DNA of 64,000 nt from an uncultured Thermomicrobiaceae bacterium (lineage in GTDB: Bacteria > Chloroflexota > Chloroflexia > Thermomicrobiales > Thermomicrobiaceae): positions 1 to 64,000 of the forward strand of contig CALKCJ010000044.1 of the NCBI GenBank assembly GCA_938082375.1, given 5' to 3'. A program made the translations under genes and the position numbers. The notes under the pieces are model-generated. The model had not been told where the DNA came from. It did not search any database and was given only the letters and a program-made list of their open reading frames with translations. Each line of letters starts with the position of its first letter. Positions within the stretch are counted from its first letter, which is position 1. Shown piece by piece: positions 55,501 through 63,854 of this stretch.

Positions 55501-56801
55501 AAGCGGAGCACCGAGCGGGGCTGCGTCGGCTGACCGTAACTGATCGACGAGAACAGCGCCGTCGTCGCTGGGTGCAGAGGGAAGCAACCCTGTACAACCT
55601 TGTCGCGGAACTGGTCTGGAGACCAGCGCAGCCCCTCGATGTATCGTCGCTTGAAGATGCCGAGGGTGAGACTAATTGCTTCGTCTACCTGCCTCCGGAA
55701 CTCAGGCTGTAGGCTCAAATTACGCCAGACACCCTCATCCTGGGAGAGATAAGAGTCGACTACCTCTTCCAGAACAGACTTCAACGTGAACCGTTGATCC
55801 AGCCGATCAAGCTCCTTCTGGACACTTGTCAGCTTCGACTCGTACGCGCCTGACTGTTCTACCACAGTGCGTGGGTCATGTTGGGCAAATGCCACGAAGG
55901 TCACCCGCCCTCGGTGTCGCTCAACGCCACTCAGCAAGTCCTGGAGGGGAGCTCCTTCGCCGACCAAGTCGCCGCGGGCATAGTTATGCACGAACGTGCT
56001 GAACTCATCGAACAGAATCAGCGCTCCAGCGAACGGCTTGCCTTCTCCAGCCAACTCATCAGCTGTCCACTCGACCATCTCACGAAGGCTCGACTCTCCA
56101 AAGGACGGATACACGCCATACAGAAATTTGAAGAGTTCCCGACAGGGGCCATACGCCGTCATGCTCCGATCTCGAACTTGCCCCTCAAGTACCGCGAGAT
56201 CGAGCCCGTATTGGCGGAGAAACTCATCCGCTTCTGCACGGCGCTCCTCCTTCGCTCGCCGCAGGAATTCCTCGGCATCGGAGAACCACCACCGTGGGCG
56301 GGTATTTCTCGTAGCCTCGTGTGCCTGCAAGGCTGCCTCGAGCGCACGCCCGAACTTCGACGAGAGATAGATCGGCGGCTCATCACCGCGGAGCAGGACT
56401 ATCAGGAAAGGCTTTCGGCTGGCTCTGAAGCTCTCAAATCTTTGCATCTGAGAACTGTTGCCAAGGACGTGTCGAAGCTGACTCAGTATGGCTTTATACG
56501 CTGGGCAATCCGTTGGCTGCCCGAAGTAATTGGCGGCCGCCACGGCAAAGTGACTCTTGCCGTGGCCGTAGTTCGCGATGACTACGAGGCGGTTAGAGGT
56601 AGAACCAGGAATGAAGGTCTCACACAGCGTCCACAGCAGCTCCACGGAACCCAGCTCATAGCCCTGCTCGCTGCTGGTGAAGATGTAGCTCTTCGCCAAC
56701 TGCAGGTTGCGCTCTTCGTCCCAATACGAGTCGAGTTGGACGTCCGGATGGAAGTCCCCATGCACGTTGATTCGAACCAGGTCACCAATGCGCGTCATCA
56801 T
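52593..56801 (-). CDS. BrxC/PglY-like large ATPase
   Basis: A protein of 1402 residues. The N-terminal P-loop is ANYGHGKSHF (about 76-85), Walker B is ALILFDEFSTFV (D265/E266), and a HDPR-type sensor region follows. The GHGKS loop and DEF Walker B are characteristic of BrxC/PglY. The second half (from about 950) is a long coiled coil with many Glu/Arg/Gln. ATG 56801 follows GGGAGGGA; ATG 56822 is possible. It starts inside the 3' end of the small upstream gene. It is thought to recognise and scan incoming DNA together with PglZ. Confidence 0.82.
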   Translation of the reverse strand: MMTRIGDLVRINVHGDFHPDVQLDSYWDEERNLQLAKSYIFTSSEQGYELGSVELLWTLCETFIPGSTSNRLVVIANYGHGKSHFAVAAANYFGQPTDCPAYKAILSQLRHVLGNSSQMQRFESFRASRKPFLIVLLRGDEPPIYLSSKFGRALEAALQAHEATRNTRPRWWFSDAEEFLRRAKEERRAEADEFLRQYGLDLAVLEGQVRDRSMTAYGPCRELFKFLYGVYPSFGESSLREMVEWTADELAGEGKPFAGALILFDEFSTFVHNYARGDLVGEGAPLQDLLSGVERHRGRVTFVAFAQHDPRTVVEQSGAYESKLTSVQKELDRLDQRFTLKSVLEEVVDSYLSQDEGVWRNLSLQPEFRRQVDEAISLTLGIFKRRYIEGLRWSPDQFRDKVVQGCFPLHPATTALFSSISYGQPTQPRSVLRFLFERVRAKQSEPVFRDDGQVNWILPIELVDWFEDMLPDRAREDYRQAIQDVGPDADPILKTVLKAVLLLQVGDVPTKSADPARVIAQFCGLDHRRVKEALEELVRRLVLRHDAADNRYLFWGSRGPIKVEPLIRDKLVKLALEGRTLRKVVNDLGEQGAISSITVSIPWGSPQDWQARHAFVVRSEFSESVVRGLVQGILAQPGAPISARGLVIWPLVETEEDVRYFREQGHQLLDTVAKAVGYPNLPVVLMRPRQPSPELLNSLKRLAALLEFTHSEIQECGPDAYEAMRRNEAQQASRILKNLERISDPIMPERFRSLIAFSRVPSLDQLMRELFDRAYYSGPREFFTQYGAQSSKLTKAVSVVAHALSKDGLVTAYSTLRLDPVAKDLIDRFLALSGKWKLLTDSHSIQPPPSTSPITHGWQLLEERIQRGAKGVQLKGILVELLNPPYGYDSQTLTLLFSAWCGYNRRELDLSVDGQLRALETLFEGGSRGLARPQDVIAKLARSTITRRNPSELESKAREIVERIARREAISQQQAEQDIQTLQSALENLELDGDQYRDFATAKARLEKELAAAREYDRQIHELQQLALTSEDLDKLLEGWERRGRLGDYNGFVQASGPSKQHLSALLLAHIQKLTRSIYSQYEQLTVLADYNRHAAALTTLREKLQSRGLDGLATEVGSAIQRLATVRERLEQDERAREHDRAIQAEMAAMTVRPSTDLATLRRYREKLESMQPQTGTVKEEWKSKRQEISARITTLEHLIGQLQQQLQQAAEVPSVRQVRDRLLQERRLFEETPEAQVIEGILTRAESLEQLFTEVANLRSRPLERPEDVDEGCRRLRELGVTFAELSEVQRTAIENAIKHIQEQANKRVQAALDWLTKLEGRLSRPEELLALKDVVDRPPPFLPPDQSPRLAELRRRVEQALEEDAERQVEHYFQRIRDPQRRRALLDRLMQLVGGVAQP

Positions 56802-57285
56802 TGTCGCTCCCTCCCGGGCCATTGTCGGAAATGTCAGCGACCCTACCAGCCTGTTGCCAGCGGCCTCGCTGTGTCATCGGAAAGAGGTGGAAGGCATCCC
56901 GTGGTAGAACGAGGATCAGGGCGTTCCGCCGGCGCTTAAATGAGTCAAAGAGAAACATCCACACAGCGTCGCGCTCATGCGGGCTGAGACGAGCCAAGGG
57001 GATATCGGCGTTGGCTAGCAGGATGCATCCCGTGGGGGCATCCTGATTCGCGATCGATTCTAGATCAAGAAGGACTTGGTCCCGATCCAGGCCGATAAAG
57101 CGCTGCTCAGGCTTGATTCGTTCCAATTTCCACATAAGGTAGTCGACATAGTCGATCCCGTGCTGTGCGGCGATATCCGGGCCGCGAGCGAGCTCGTCCA
57201 CCGGCACGAGCGCCACCGCGGTGCGTACCAGGAGCGATGTCTGACGAAGCTGGTGGACGACGTGCCAGAGGCTAGTGGATGGCAT
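56782..57285 (-). CDS. unrecognised small protein between DUF4007 and BrxC-like genes
   Basis: A 167-residue protein. It has a strand-helix-strand pattern with TGCILLANADIPLARL followed by NALILVLPRD, which recalls the Walker B strand and next strand of a P-loop fold, but there is no P-loop. The position, directly before the BrxC-like ATPase, is that of BrxF in type 3 BREX, which is also a small NTPase-like protein; similarity beyond that is not visible. ATG 57285 has GGAG seven bases upstream and overlaps the preceding gene by 14 bases. Function unknown. Confidence 0.6.
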   Translation of the reverse strand: MPSTSLWHVVHQLRQTSLLVRTAVALVPVDELARGPDIAAQHGIDYVDYLMWKLERIKPEQRFIGLDRDQVLLDLESIANQDAPTGCILLANADIPLARLSPHERDAVWMFLFDSFKRRRNALILVLPRDAFHLFPMTQRGRWQQAGRVADISDNGPGGSDNDDAHW

Positions 57286-58108
57286 AAGCGCGCTCCAGGA
57301 TCGAGCGAGGGGCATCTGGACCCCACTTGCGTACAAGTTGATATGGGGGTGCCACACGATAGAGGTCGATGAGATTCTCCTGGCGCAGAGCGACAAGGAG
57401 ATTTTCAACCATTGGAGCATCGAGGAGGAAAATGCTCGGAAGACTACCAGGCTCGAAGAGATCTGACAGGTTCACTGTGGCGCGATCACCCCATTGATGG
57501 GTCCAATAGTCGACGAGCGCGTACGCGAAGGCCCACACCGGCACTGGCTCAGGTTGAGTGACAGCAAACTGCCCACTCCCTACCTTCCTGAGGAGACGTA
57601 GTTGATGGAGTCCTTCCGTCTTTGCGTATGATCCGATGAAAACGGTCGCTGCGCTTCGTATCGTGCGCTCTCTAAGTTGCTTTCCCTCGCGGTCCCGGAG
57701 TGCCTGCGCGATCTTCTCGGCAAGGTCGCGAGGAGTGATTTGCTGACCAACGCGCAGGACACGCGTGACCAGATAATGCCAAAACCATGGCCCCGGACCA
57801 TGCGGCGCACTCAGATGATAGTGCATTAGCCACTGTGTAGTTAGTGTGGAAAGGCTAGAATCTTTACTGCTGACAATATTACCGAAGATAGTAAATTGCC
57901 CATCCTCATCAATTAGGCCAGATCTGTACACATAGCGACGATATGCTTCAACCTGTATAGTACCCAAATTTGTAGATCTTCGAAGATTATCGGACGATAT
58001 CGTGTTACCTTCCATTAGGGCTTGGATTACTTCCCAAAGAGCAGCTCGACGAAGTGCAAACGTGCGATGGAAGGATATGCCGAAATGATCAACTTTATCG
58101 GCCCGCAT
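57272..58108 (-). CDS. second DUF4007-like protein
   Basis: A 278-residue protein. Its beginning FGISFHRTFALRRAALWEV parallels the GFSGHQTFPFRYGWLKK start of the DUF4007 protein at 62306-63226, and the following LG...R.....GL, a terminal FG-turn, a TTQWLMHYHLSAPHG helix and the late VALRQENLIDLYRV segment line up in order. It is clearly diverged and slightly shorter. ATG 58108 has GGAGGGG close upstream. It lies between the PAPS-reductase-like gene and the BREX-type genes, a place where Ssp systems have no such gene. Confidence 0.65.
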   Translation of the reverse strand: MRADKVDHFGISFHRTFALRRAALWEVIQALMEGNTISSDNLRRSTNLGTIQVEAYRRYVYRSGLIDEDGQFTIFGNIVSSKDSSLSTLTTQWLMHYHLSAPHGPGPWFWHYLVTRVLRVGQQITPRDLAEKIAQALRDREGKQLRERTIRSAATVFIGSYAKTEGLHQLRLLRKVGSGQFAVTQPEPVPVWAFAYALVDYWTHQWGDRATVNLSDLFEPGSLPSIFLLDAPMVENLLVALRQENLIDLYRVAPPYQLVRKWGPDAPRSILERAYAIH

Positions 58109-58133
58109 ATCCCCTCCTCTTGCTGGTCCTCGT

Positions 58134-58946
58134 CTAGAGATGGCAAATAAGGCAGCCTATGGCCTCATCGGAATCATCAAGTAGGATGTCCATGAGGGAG
58201 CCGGAGCTGTTCCAGTTATCCATCCGCGCGCACCTACGACCATGTTGTTCACGAATCTCGGCGATACGCTCTGGTCGCGCCAGTTCAGTGAGGCTCTCGC
58301 GGCTATTCCAGGTGTAGCGTTCGCCTGTGAGCTCATCTACTCGTTCGAAACTCGCAGCCTTCCAGAAAAGGTCCGGGTGATTCTCCAGTAATCCAACCCA
58401 TTCGATTCGCTGCTGGAAGAAACAGAAATAGCAGCCAGAACGAGAACGCCAGCGATAATAATCTGGCAACCCTAAGCCACTTTCCTTAAGTATCCGGATC
58501 ACATCATCTTTACCGATATTATCCTCGACAAAAGGATATCGTGGAATTATGTTTGGCTTCTTTGATATATATCCCTTGCGATGCGCTTCGTCTGCCCGAA
58601 TAGCGATGTAATTGAACGCCTTGTCATCGCCGACATATTCTTCAAATGGCTTGATCTTTAGGTATTCAGTACACCACCGAACAGCTGGCGATGGCAGAAA
58701 ACCGCGCCGTGCGGCCAAGAGATCCTTGAAGGTATGCCCCTTTGCTCGCAGCCTTTCAATCCTTCTCCCCAGATATACCTCTAATCGATCAAGGTATTCA
58801 TAAGTCTCTGGCAGCTCTTCGCCGGTGTCGCAAAAGACGTATTCGAGGTCCGGGGTGCGGTCACGAAGGTAGATGGCAAGGGCAGTGCTGTCCTTGCCGC
58901 CGGAGAGCGAGAGGATATGCCGAACACGGCCTGTGTCGTCACCCAT
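58134..58946 (-). CDS. PAPS-reductase-family sulfurtransferase (SspD/DndC/BrxP-like)
   Basis: A protein of about 270 residues with the PP-loop SLSGGKDSTALA (about 14-25), which activates a substrate with ATP. Cysteines in VRWCTEYLK, CYFCFF and near the C-terminus (GRRCARM, GCLICHL) are spaced like those that hold the Fe-S cluster of DndC. The size fits SspD and BrxP better than DndC. It should insert sulfur into the DNA backbone using sulfur from the cysteine desulfurase. ATG 58946 has AAGGA seven bases upstream; ATG 58952 is possible. Confidence 0.8.
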   Translation of the reverse strand: MGDDTGRVRHILSLSGGKDSTALAIYLRDRTPDLEYVFCDTGEELPETYEYLDRLEVYLGRRIERLRAKGHTFKDLLAARRGFLPSPAVRWCTEYLKIKPFEEYVGDDKAFNYIAIRADEAHRKGYISKKPNIIPRYPFVEDNIGKDDVIRILKESGLGLPDYYRWRSRSGCYFCFFQQRIEWVGLLENHPDLFWKAASFERVDELTGERYTWNSRESLTELARPERIAEIREQHGRRCARMDNWNSSGSLMDILLDDSDEAIGCLICHL

Positions 58947-58976
58947 ACGCATGTCCTTGTCCAGACTAATGATACA

Positions 58977-61900
58977 TCAGGTCGCGTCACGAAGCAAGCG
59001 CAGTAGGGCGGCTCGCAGCACATGTCGAGGGACATCAGCGGGCAGGAGCTCGCGGAGCTGTCCCACGATCGCCTCACAGACGGTCTCCTCATCGGGAGCG
59101 AGAATCTCGTGAGCGGCCGCGATCTCCCGGAACCGTTCGCCGATAACGGTAGCCTGCATCTCAAAGCGTTCCACGTCGGCATCGGCCCAGGCACGCGGCG
59201 GGCGGTTAGCTACCAGCGCAAGCACGCTCTCCACGGTGGTTGCATCATCCTGCTCCGAGCTAAGCCGTCTGAGAAACGGTTCCAGCATCGGCACATTGGT
59301 CACGCAGTTCAATTCCCGGGCGGTATCACGGAGCTGTCTCCAGCCTGACATCCCCGCCGGCAGTCCACATGCCTGGAGCAGTGCATCTCGCGATTCCGCA
59401 ATAAGGCGCGGCGTCGCCTGGCCTAACTCTGCAAGCGCCCAGTTAAGCCGATCGAAGAAGCGAGCGATCCGCTCAGGGTCGTCCTCTGTGTCCGCGAAAG
59501 GTATATCGCCGAGCGCCACCGGGAGATCGTAGAAGAGGAAACGCTCCGGCGCGCGAGCTGTTGCGCAGGCCTCCCGCACTTGGATCACCTCTGGGGGAAG
59601 CTGGCGCGTACGCCATGCATGCTCGGGCAGCGATCGAACCATGCGGAGCAGCGCTCGCACCACCGGAAGAACGGCCGGTTCAACGTTCAACCCGCGTGCT
59701 AGCCGCTCAATGACGGCTTGGCGTGCTCCGGTGAGACGCACGCCACCGACAGCGAAAAGTTCCGGTCGTCGCATGAGAACCTCGAAGTCCGCCACGCTGG
59801 GCTCCGGTACGAATGTTCCTTCTCGGTAGAGGCTGACAGCGTTGCGATGCACCTGGAGGAATGCGCAGAGAAGGATGGGAAGGACACCTTCCATGGCTCC
59901 GTAGGGGGGAACCGTGAGCTGGGAGAAGAGCCGGTCAACGGCGATCGGCTCCTCGATCGCAGCGAAGACTAATCGCTCCATCTCTCTCCAGACTGGTGCC
60001 ACTCGTGCTCGATGTTCATCGTCGCCCGGGGGCTGGAACGACCAGCGGCCAGTCGTGTCGGGACGATGAAGCCCAGTAGCGTGAAGCACCGATTCGTAGA
60101 TGGCACGTTCAGGCGGGAACCCCGCAATTCCGAGCCTTGCCTGTTCGGGGAAGGTGAGCATACGTTCGATCAAGTTGCGCCTGGCTGCAGCAGCGGCGGA
60201 TGAGAGCGCTCGTCGATTAATGAGCTCATTGCGAATGCGCGGGCAGCGCGCATAGACTCGATCCATAGCATCCGAGAGCAGCGCAGCGACAGCGCGCGGA
60301 TGCGTAACCTCCTGCCTTTGTCCGAGCCAATACCACGCACAGTTTGTGCCTATAGGGGATGGGCGAGGATCGAGAAGACGCTCGATGAGCTGCGAGATTT
60401 CTCTCTCGACATCGGCCATTCGCAGGTCAAGTTCCCTGCGAGCAATGCGATCATCACGTAAACTGGGTGTGTTCTCGCGGGCCCAGTTAAGTGCGATAAG
60501 CTCTGCCGCTGCCTCCTGAAGCTGGCCAAGCTGTTCGGGCAAGGCAACGATGATGTCGGCGCGCGTTGCCGGTTCGCCTGTGCTGGCCCACTGTCGGAAC
60601 GCTTCGAACTGTGCTTGGTTGGGCGGAAGGCAGCAGGCGATCACGCCATCACCCTCGCGCGGACGAAGCTTCCCCGGAGTAGGAGGCTCGTCCAGATACC
60701 AGACCTCGAAGAAGCGCAGAGCACCGGTCTCGTAGCTATGGCGCCGTGCAACTTGGGGGCGAGGTGGCAAGTACCGGCGCAGTGCTTCGGCTAAACGGTA
60801 TTGCCCCGCAGTCTTGCTGCGCGCTTCGTCAACGCGCGCGGCGATATCAACATCACTCCCTTCCCATACGCGGTAGCTGCGGTTGAACCGCCGGTAGACA
60901 AGCACCGATCGCTTGGTGAGTTCATCGAGGGCGGTAGCGACAGCGGCGTCATCAAAGCTATCGGTTAATGCGAAGCTGATGAGCTGCGGCGTCGCGCGCA
61001 GATGGCTTCCCTCAGCCAGGACGTCGAGGACGCCGACCGTCTTGATTATCGCCACCTCGCGCGCGCTGAGATCCGGATGCTCCTCCAACTTCTGGACGAC
61101 CTCGAGCCAACGCTGCAAGAGCGAGTGGCGTTGCACGCTCCCGGCAAGGTTCGCTGCAACATAGTCGAAGAGATCAGGGATGCGCACCCAACTCCCAGGA
61201 TACTGCTTGATCCTGTCCTGGACGCCAAACGGCTCCTGCCCGAGCAGGTATGTAAAGAGGGATCGCTCATTTTGGGCGAATCGACGAAAGAGGTAGGGAA
61301 GCACAACCAAGACAACAGGGTGTAACGGAGCAGCACGCGCGGCAAGGGAAGCGAATGATGCATGATCGATGGTACGCGGACGGAGCCCGAGATCTGCTGA
61401 GGCGGCGGATTCTACAACTGCTGCGATTGACGCTTCGCTCGGTCCGACAAGCGCATCGCTGTCCGCGATAGCATCAGCGGCCAACCGAATAAGCTGTTCA
61501 GGAGGTTCAATAAAGGCAACATCGGCATAGCGCCCCTGTACCTTGGCCCACTCACGCCGCATCAGGGTATCGAGGTGTCGAGCGTACTGGTCGAAAGCTT
61601 GATGCAGCACGCCGAGCACCAGAACCGGCCTCTCACCGCTTCTGCTGGCATACTCAGCCAGCTCTTGGAGAAGGAAGATGTCACCGCGGTAGGGATCCCG
61701 AGCCGCGTACTCGAGGATCTTGCCCAGCTCATCGATGACAACGACGATCCCATGATAGCCAGCCTCTTGGATGGATCTCATGAGACTCTCGAGTGTCGCT
61801 AAGATCTCACGCGGGTCCGAAACGGTCTCAATGCCTGAGGCAATAAGCCCCTCGATCCTGGAGCGCAGGCGCTCGATATCGGGCGATGCGGGAAGACGCA

Positions 61901-62303
61901 TGAGTGCCTCAGCCACGGCCGTGAGCAAACAGCGGGTGAGGGACGTCCGGCGGGCAGTGATCGGAAGGGGGAAGAGCCGGCGTCCCTTGAGGCTCCTCAT
62001 CAGATCCTGGGCGAGGAGTACATCATGCTGGCGAAGCAGATGCCATGCCTCGCTGTTCGCGGTGTCTCGATCACCGAACAGGTGCAGAGCAAAGAGCGCG
62101 AAAGCGGATTTCCCCGTCCCATAGGGGCCGGTGATCGTCCAGGCACGCTCGGTAGAGGAACTTGACAGCGCATCTGCGAGGCGCCTGAGTATCTGCTGAA
62201 CCTGCGGCGTCAGCACGTAATGCGAGAGAGCGCGGGGATCCTGCCAATCGCGCTCGAGCTGCACGGACCTGAGAAAACGTTGTCCAATGGTTCCCTGAGT
62301 CAT
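58977..62303 (-). CDS. large P-loop ATPase (SspC-like)
   Basis: A 1108-residue protein. Walker A is TITGPYGTGKSAFAL (about 56-70) and Walker B is IVVVIDELGKILEYA (D191/E192). The rest is helical and repeat-free, with little further homology by eye. It follows the DUF4007 gene by two bases and precedes the PAPS-reductase-like gene, as SspC does in Ssp modification operons. It resembles a structural scaffold/ATPase. Identification as SspC rests on order and P-loop type more than on sequence. Confidence 0.68.
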   Translation of the reverse strand: MTQGTIGQRFLRSVQLERDWQDPRALSHYVLTPQVQQILRRLADALSSSSTERAWTITGPYGTGKSAFALFALHLFGDRDTANSEAWHLLRQHDVLLAQDLMRSLKGRRLFPLPITARRTSLTRCLLTAVAEALMRLPASPDIERLRSRIEGLIASGIETVSDPREILATLESLMRSIQEAGYHGIVVVIDELGKILEYAARDPYRGDIFLLQELAEYASRSGERPVLVLGVLHQAFDQYARHLDTLMRREWAKVQGRYADVAFIEPPEQLIRLAADAIADSDALVGPSEASIAAVVESAASADLGLRPRTIDHASFASLAARAAPLHPVVLVVLPYLFRRFAQNERSLFTYLLGQEPFGVQDRIKQYPGSWVRIPDLFDYVAANLAGSVQRHSLLQRWLEVVQKLEEHPDLSAREVAIIKTVGVLDVLAEGSHLRATPQLISFALTDSFDDAAVATALDELTKRSVLVYRRFNRSYRVWEGSDVDIAARVDEARSKTAGQYRLAEALRRYLPPRPQVARRHSYETGALRFFEVWYLDEPPTPGKLRPREGDGVIACCLPPNQAQFEAFRQWASTGEPATRADIIVALPEQLGQLQEAAAELIALNWARENTPSLRDDRIARRELDLRMADVEREISQLIERLLDPRPSPIGTNCAWYWLGQRQEVTHPRAVAALLSDAMDRVYARCPRIRNELINRRALSSAAAAARRNLIERMLTFPEQARLGIAGFPPERAIYESVLHATGLHRPDTTGRWSFQPPGDDEHRARVAPVWREMERLVFAAIEEPIAVDRLFSQLTVPPYGAMEGVLPILLCAFLQVHRNAVSLYREGTFVPEPSVADFEVLMRRPELFAVGGVRLTGARQAVIERLARGLNVEPAVLPVVRALLRMVRSLPEHAWRTRQLPPEVIQVREACATARAPERFLFYDLPVALGDIPFADTEDDPERIARFFDRLNWALAELGQATPRLIAESRDALLQACGLPAGMSGWRQLRDTARELNCVTNVPMLEPFLRRLSSEQDDATTVESVLALVANRPPRAWADADVERFEMQATVIGERFREIAAAHEILAPDEETVCEAIVGQLRELLPADVPRHVLRAALLRLLRDAT

Positions 62304-62305
62304 GA

Positions 62306-63226
62306 CTACGCTCGCGCTCGGAAATACTGCTCTAACAGACCCTTCCCGTCTATAGGGCGACGCACGTAGAGTTGCTGCAAACCGGCGGTCTCATCGACAG
62401 TCAGATCCCCGGCCGTTAACGACTCCAGTTCTTCGACGTAGTCCATGAGCGATGCCTCGTCGAGCTTGAAGACCTGACCAGGACTGAGCGGCTGGTAAAG
62501 GCACTCATGGACGCTCAGGGTCCGGCGAGTGCCTCCGATCTGGTCGAAGAAGGATAAGAGGACAACAGCTACGATCTCAACCGGTAGCGTTGGCTTCGGC
62601 CCAATTGCGAACTGATAGGTGATGCCGTCGGGCTGAAGTTGCAAGAGCCCAAGCTCGACGAGGGGACAATTGAAGGTATCCTCGAGGACTTGACGTTCGC
62701 TCAAGCGCGAGGGCGTATAGGTGCGCACGAAGCAATCGATGTCCCGTCGGATGGTGCCGGGATTGGCCCGAAGGCGAGAGCGCTCGACGAATCCCAGCAC
62801 GAAGTTCGCTAACGTCTCCTTCCGAAAATCCGGGTACGGATAGTGGTTGAACACGAGGCACCAGGTTGCGGCCTTAGCGGGGTTGCTAACCAAAAGCCAA
62901 TGGAGAAGCCAGAGAGAACCAGGATCTTCGAGATAGGGATCGCAGCCATCCAGGAATAGCAGCTTGCCCCACTCAGAGATATACAGCCCTTGTATTTGGT
63001 CCGACTCTCTCAAGATCTGGGTGGCGAGTCCCCAATGACGAATGCTCTCGACCATATTCTTCCCAACGCCAAGGGTGACGAGGGCATCATCGCGGCGGAA
63101 GACGTTCCCATCGTCGTAGACCGCATCTACGGCCTTCTTCAACCAGCCGTATCGAAATGGAAACGTTTGATGGCCAGAGAAGCCGTATCGACCCTCAGCG
63201 CTAGGTCTTCCAAGAGAGTCGGTCAT
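62306..63226 (-). CDS. sspB: DUF4007 protein (SspB-like)
   Basis: A 306-residue protein with the DUF4007 signature at its beginning: GFSGHQTFPFRYGWLKKAVDAV (about 15-36), LGVGKNMVESIRHW, and LFLDGCDPYLEDPGSLWLLHWLL. DUF4007 is the SspB family, a DNA-nicking component of single-strand phosphorothioation. ATG 63226 gives a typical start for the domain; a longer start (up to 63352) is not excluded, and the site upstream is weak. First gene of the nine-gene operon; the next gene begins two bases after its stop. Confidence 0.8.
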   Translation of the reverse strand: MTDSLGRPSAEGRYGFSGHQTFPFRYGWLKKAVDAVYDDGNVFRRDDALVTLGVGKNMVESIRHWGLATQILRESDQIQGLYISEWGKLLFLDGCDPYLEDPGSLWLLHWLLVSNPAKAATWCLVFNHYPYPDFRKETLANFVLGFVERSRLRANPGTIRRDIDCFVRTYTPSRLSERQVLEDTFNCPLVELGLLQLQPDGITYQFAIGPKPTLPVEIVAVVLLSFFDQIGGTRRTLSVHECLYQPLSPGQVFKLDEASLMDYVEELESLTAGDLTVDETAGLQQLYVRRPIDGKGLLEQYFRARA

Positions 63227-63854
63227 AATCCTATGCTGGCTTACGGTTTGTGCCTCACCCCGTCTCACAAATTCCTCACCCTTCACCGATGCACGAAAGC
63301 GGCCGAGATACGAGACCGAGTAGCTCGATGCACAAGACGACGGGATGGTCAACCAGTCAATAGGCTAGGTGGTCGCGTACGTACTCCTATATCACCTTAG
63401 CATGCGCTGGAACAAGATGCAACAAGTATGTTGGTGGAAGGCGACGAGCAAGGCGGTAATCCCTTGGTGATCAATCCGTCGGCATGAGCAGCCAGCGAAA
63501 CTGGCCCGTACGGAGCCCACCGGCGGCATCTAGCCAGCGCGGCGCGCAGCGGCCCTCGACCAGCCGAGGTGCTCCTCGTGCGGGGCTACCACCGCGGGTG
63601 GGTCAGCCCTGCACCGCGAGGCCCCCGTGGTCGCAGGCCGAGCCAGTAGGACACTCAGGTTCACACAGCGGCTGCTCGAAGATATCAAGTGGCGGAGCGG
63701 AAACTGCTGTGCCACTTCGAACTCGGCCGATCGTGAGCGGGGCACGCAAAGGCACAGCGGCACCGGATCCCGCGCCAGCGGCGGTACGTGCTGCGCAGGC
63801 TCCCTGAGAGCGCGCTGGTTGCCCGTGGATGTTATGCTCTCCCCCTCATATGGC
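63227..63854. other. right flank of the defence operon, no confident gene
   Basis: About 630 bases. The first 200 should carry the operon promoter on the minus strand; TTGACT/TTGACC hexamers occur near 63345-63365, but no good -10 pairs with them. From about 63480 the G+C rises to chromosomal level. A minus-strand frame of about 60 codons (about 63616-63800) has a protein-like stretch VPLRAPLTIGRVRSG followed by several cysteines and may be a gene remnant. Confidence 0.35.

Larger units (their letters stand above)
45561..63400. mobile_element. accessory defence island inserted in the threonine aldolase gene
   Basis: The left edge is the abrupt end of the aldolase gene. Within lie a high-GC three-gene plus-strand cassette and a lower-GC nine-gene minus-strand operon. 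No integrase, transposase or terminal repeats were recognised, and the right edge is unclear (somewhere after 63226). The boundary given is therefore approximate. Confidence 0.5.

Noticed and set aside
55878-56939. A plus-strand frame of about 350 codons inside the BrxC-like gene
   Set aside because: It is antisense to the Walker A and B region of the ATPase and has no recognisable domain.
47820-63226. Dnd or classical BREX type 1 system
   Set aside because: There is no DndD/DndE or DndFGH and no PglX methyltransferase, BrxA or BrxB; the PAPS-reductase-like protein has the short SspD/BrxP size.
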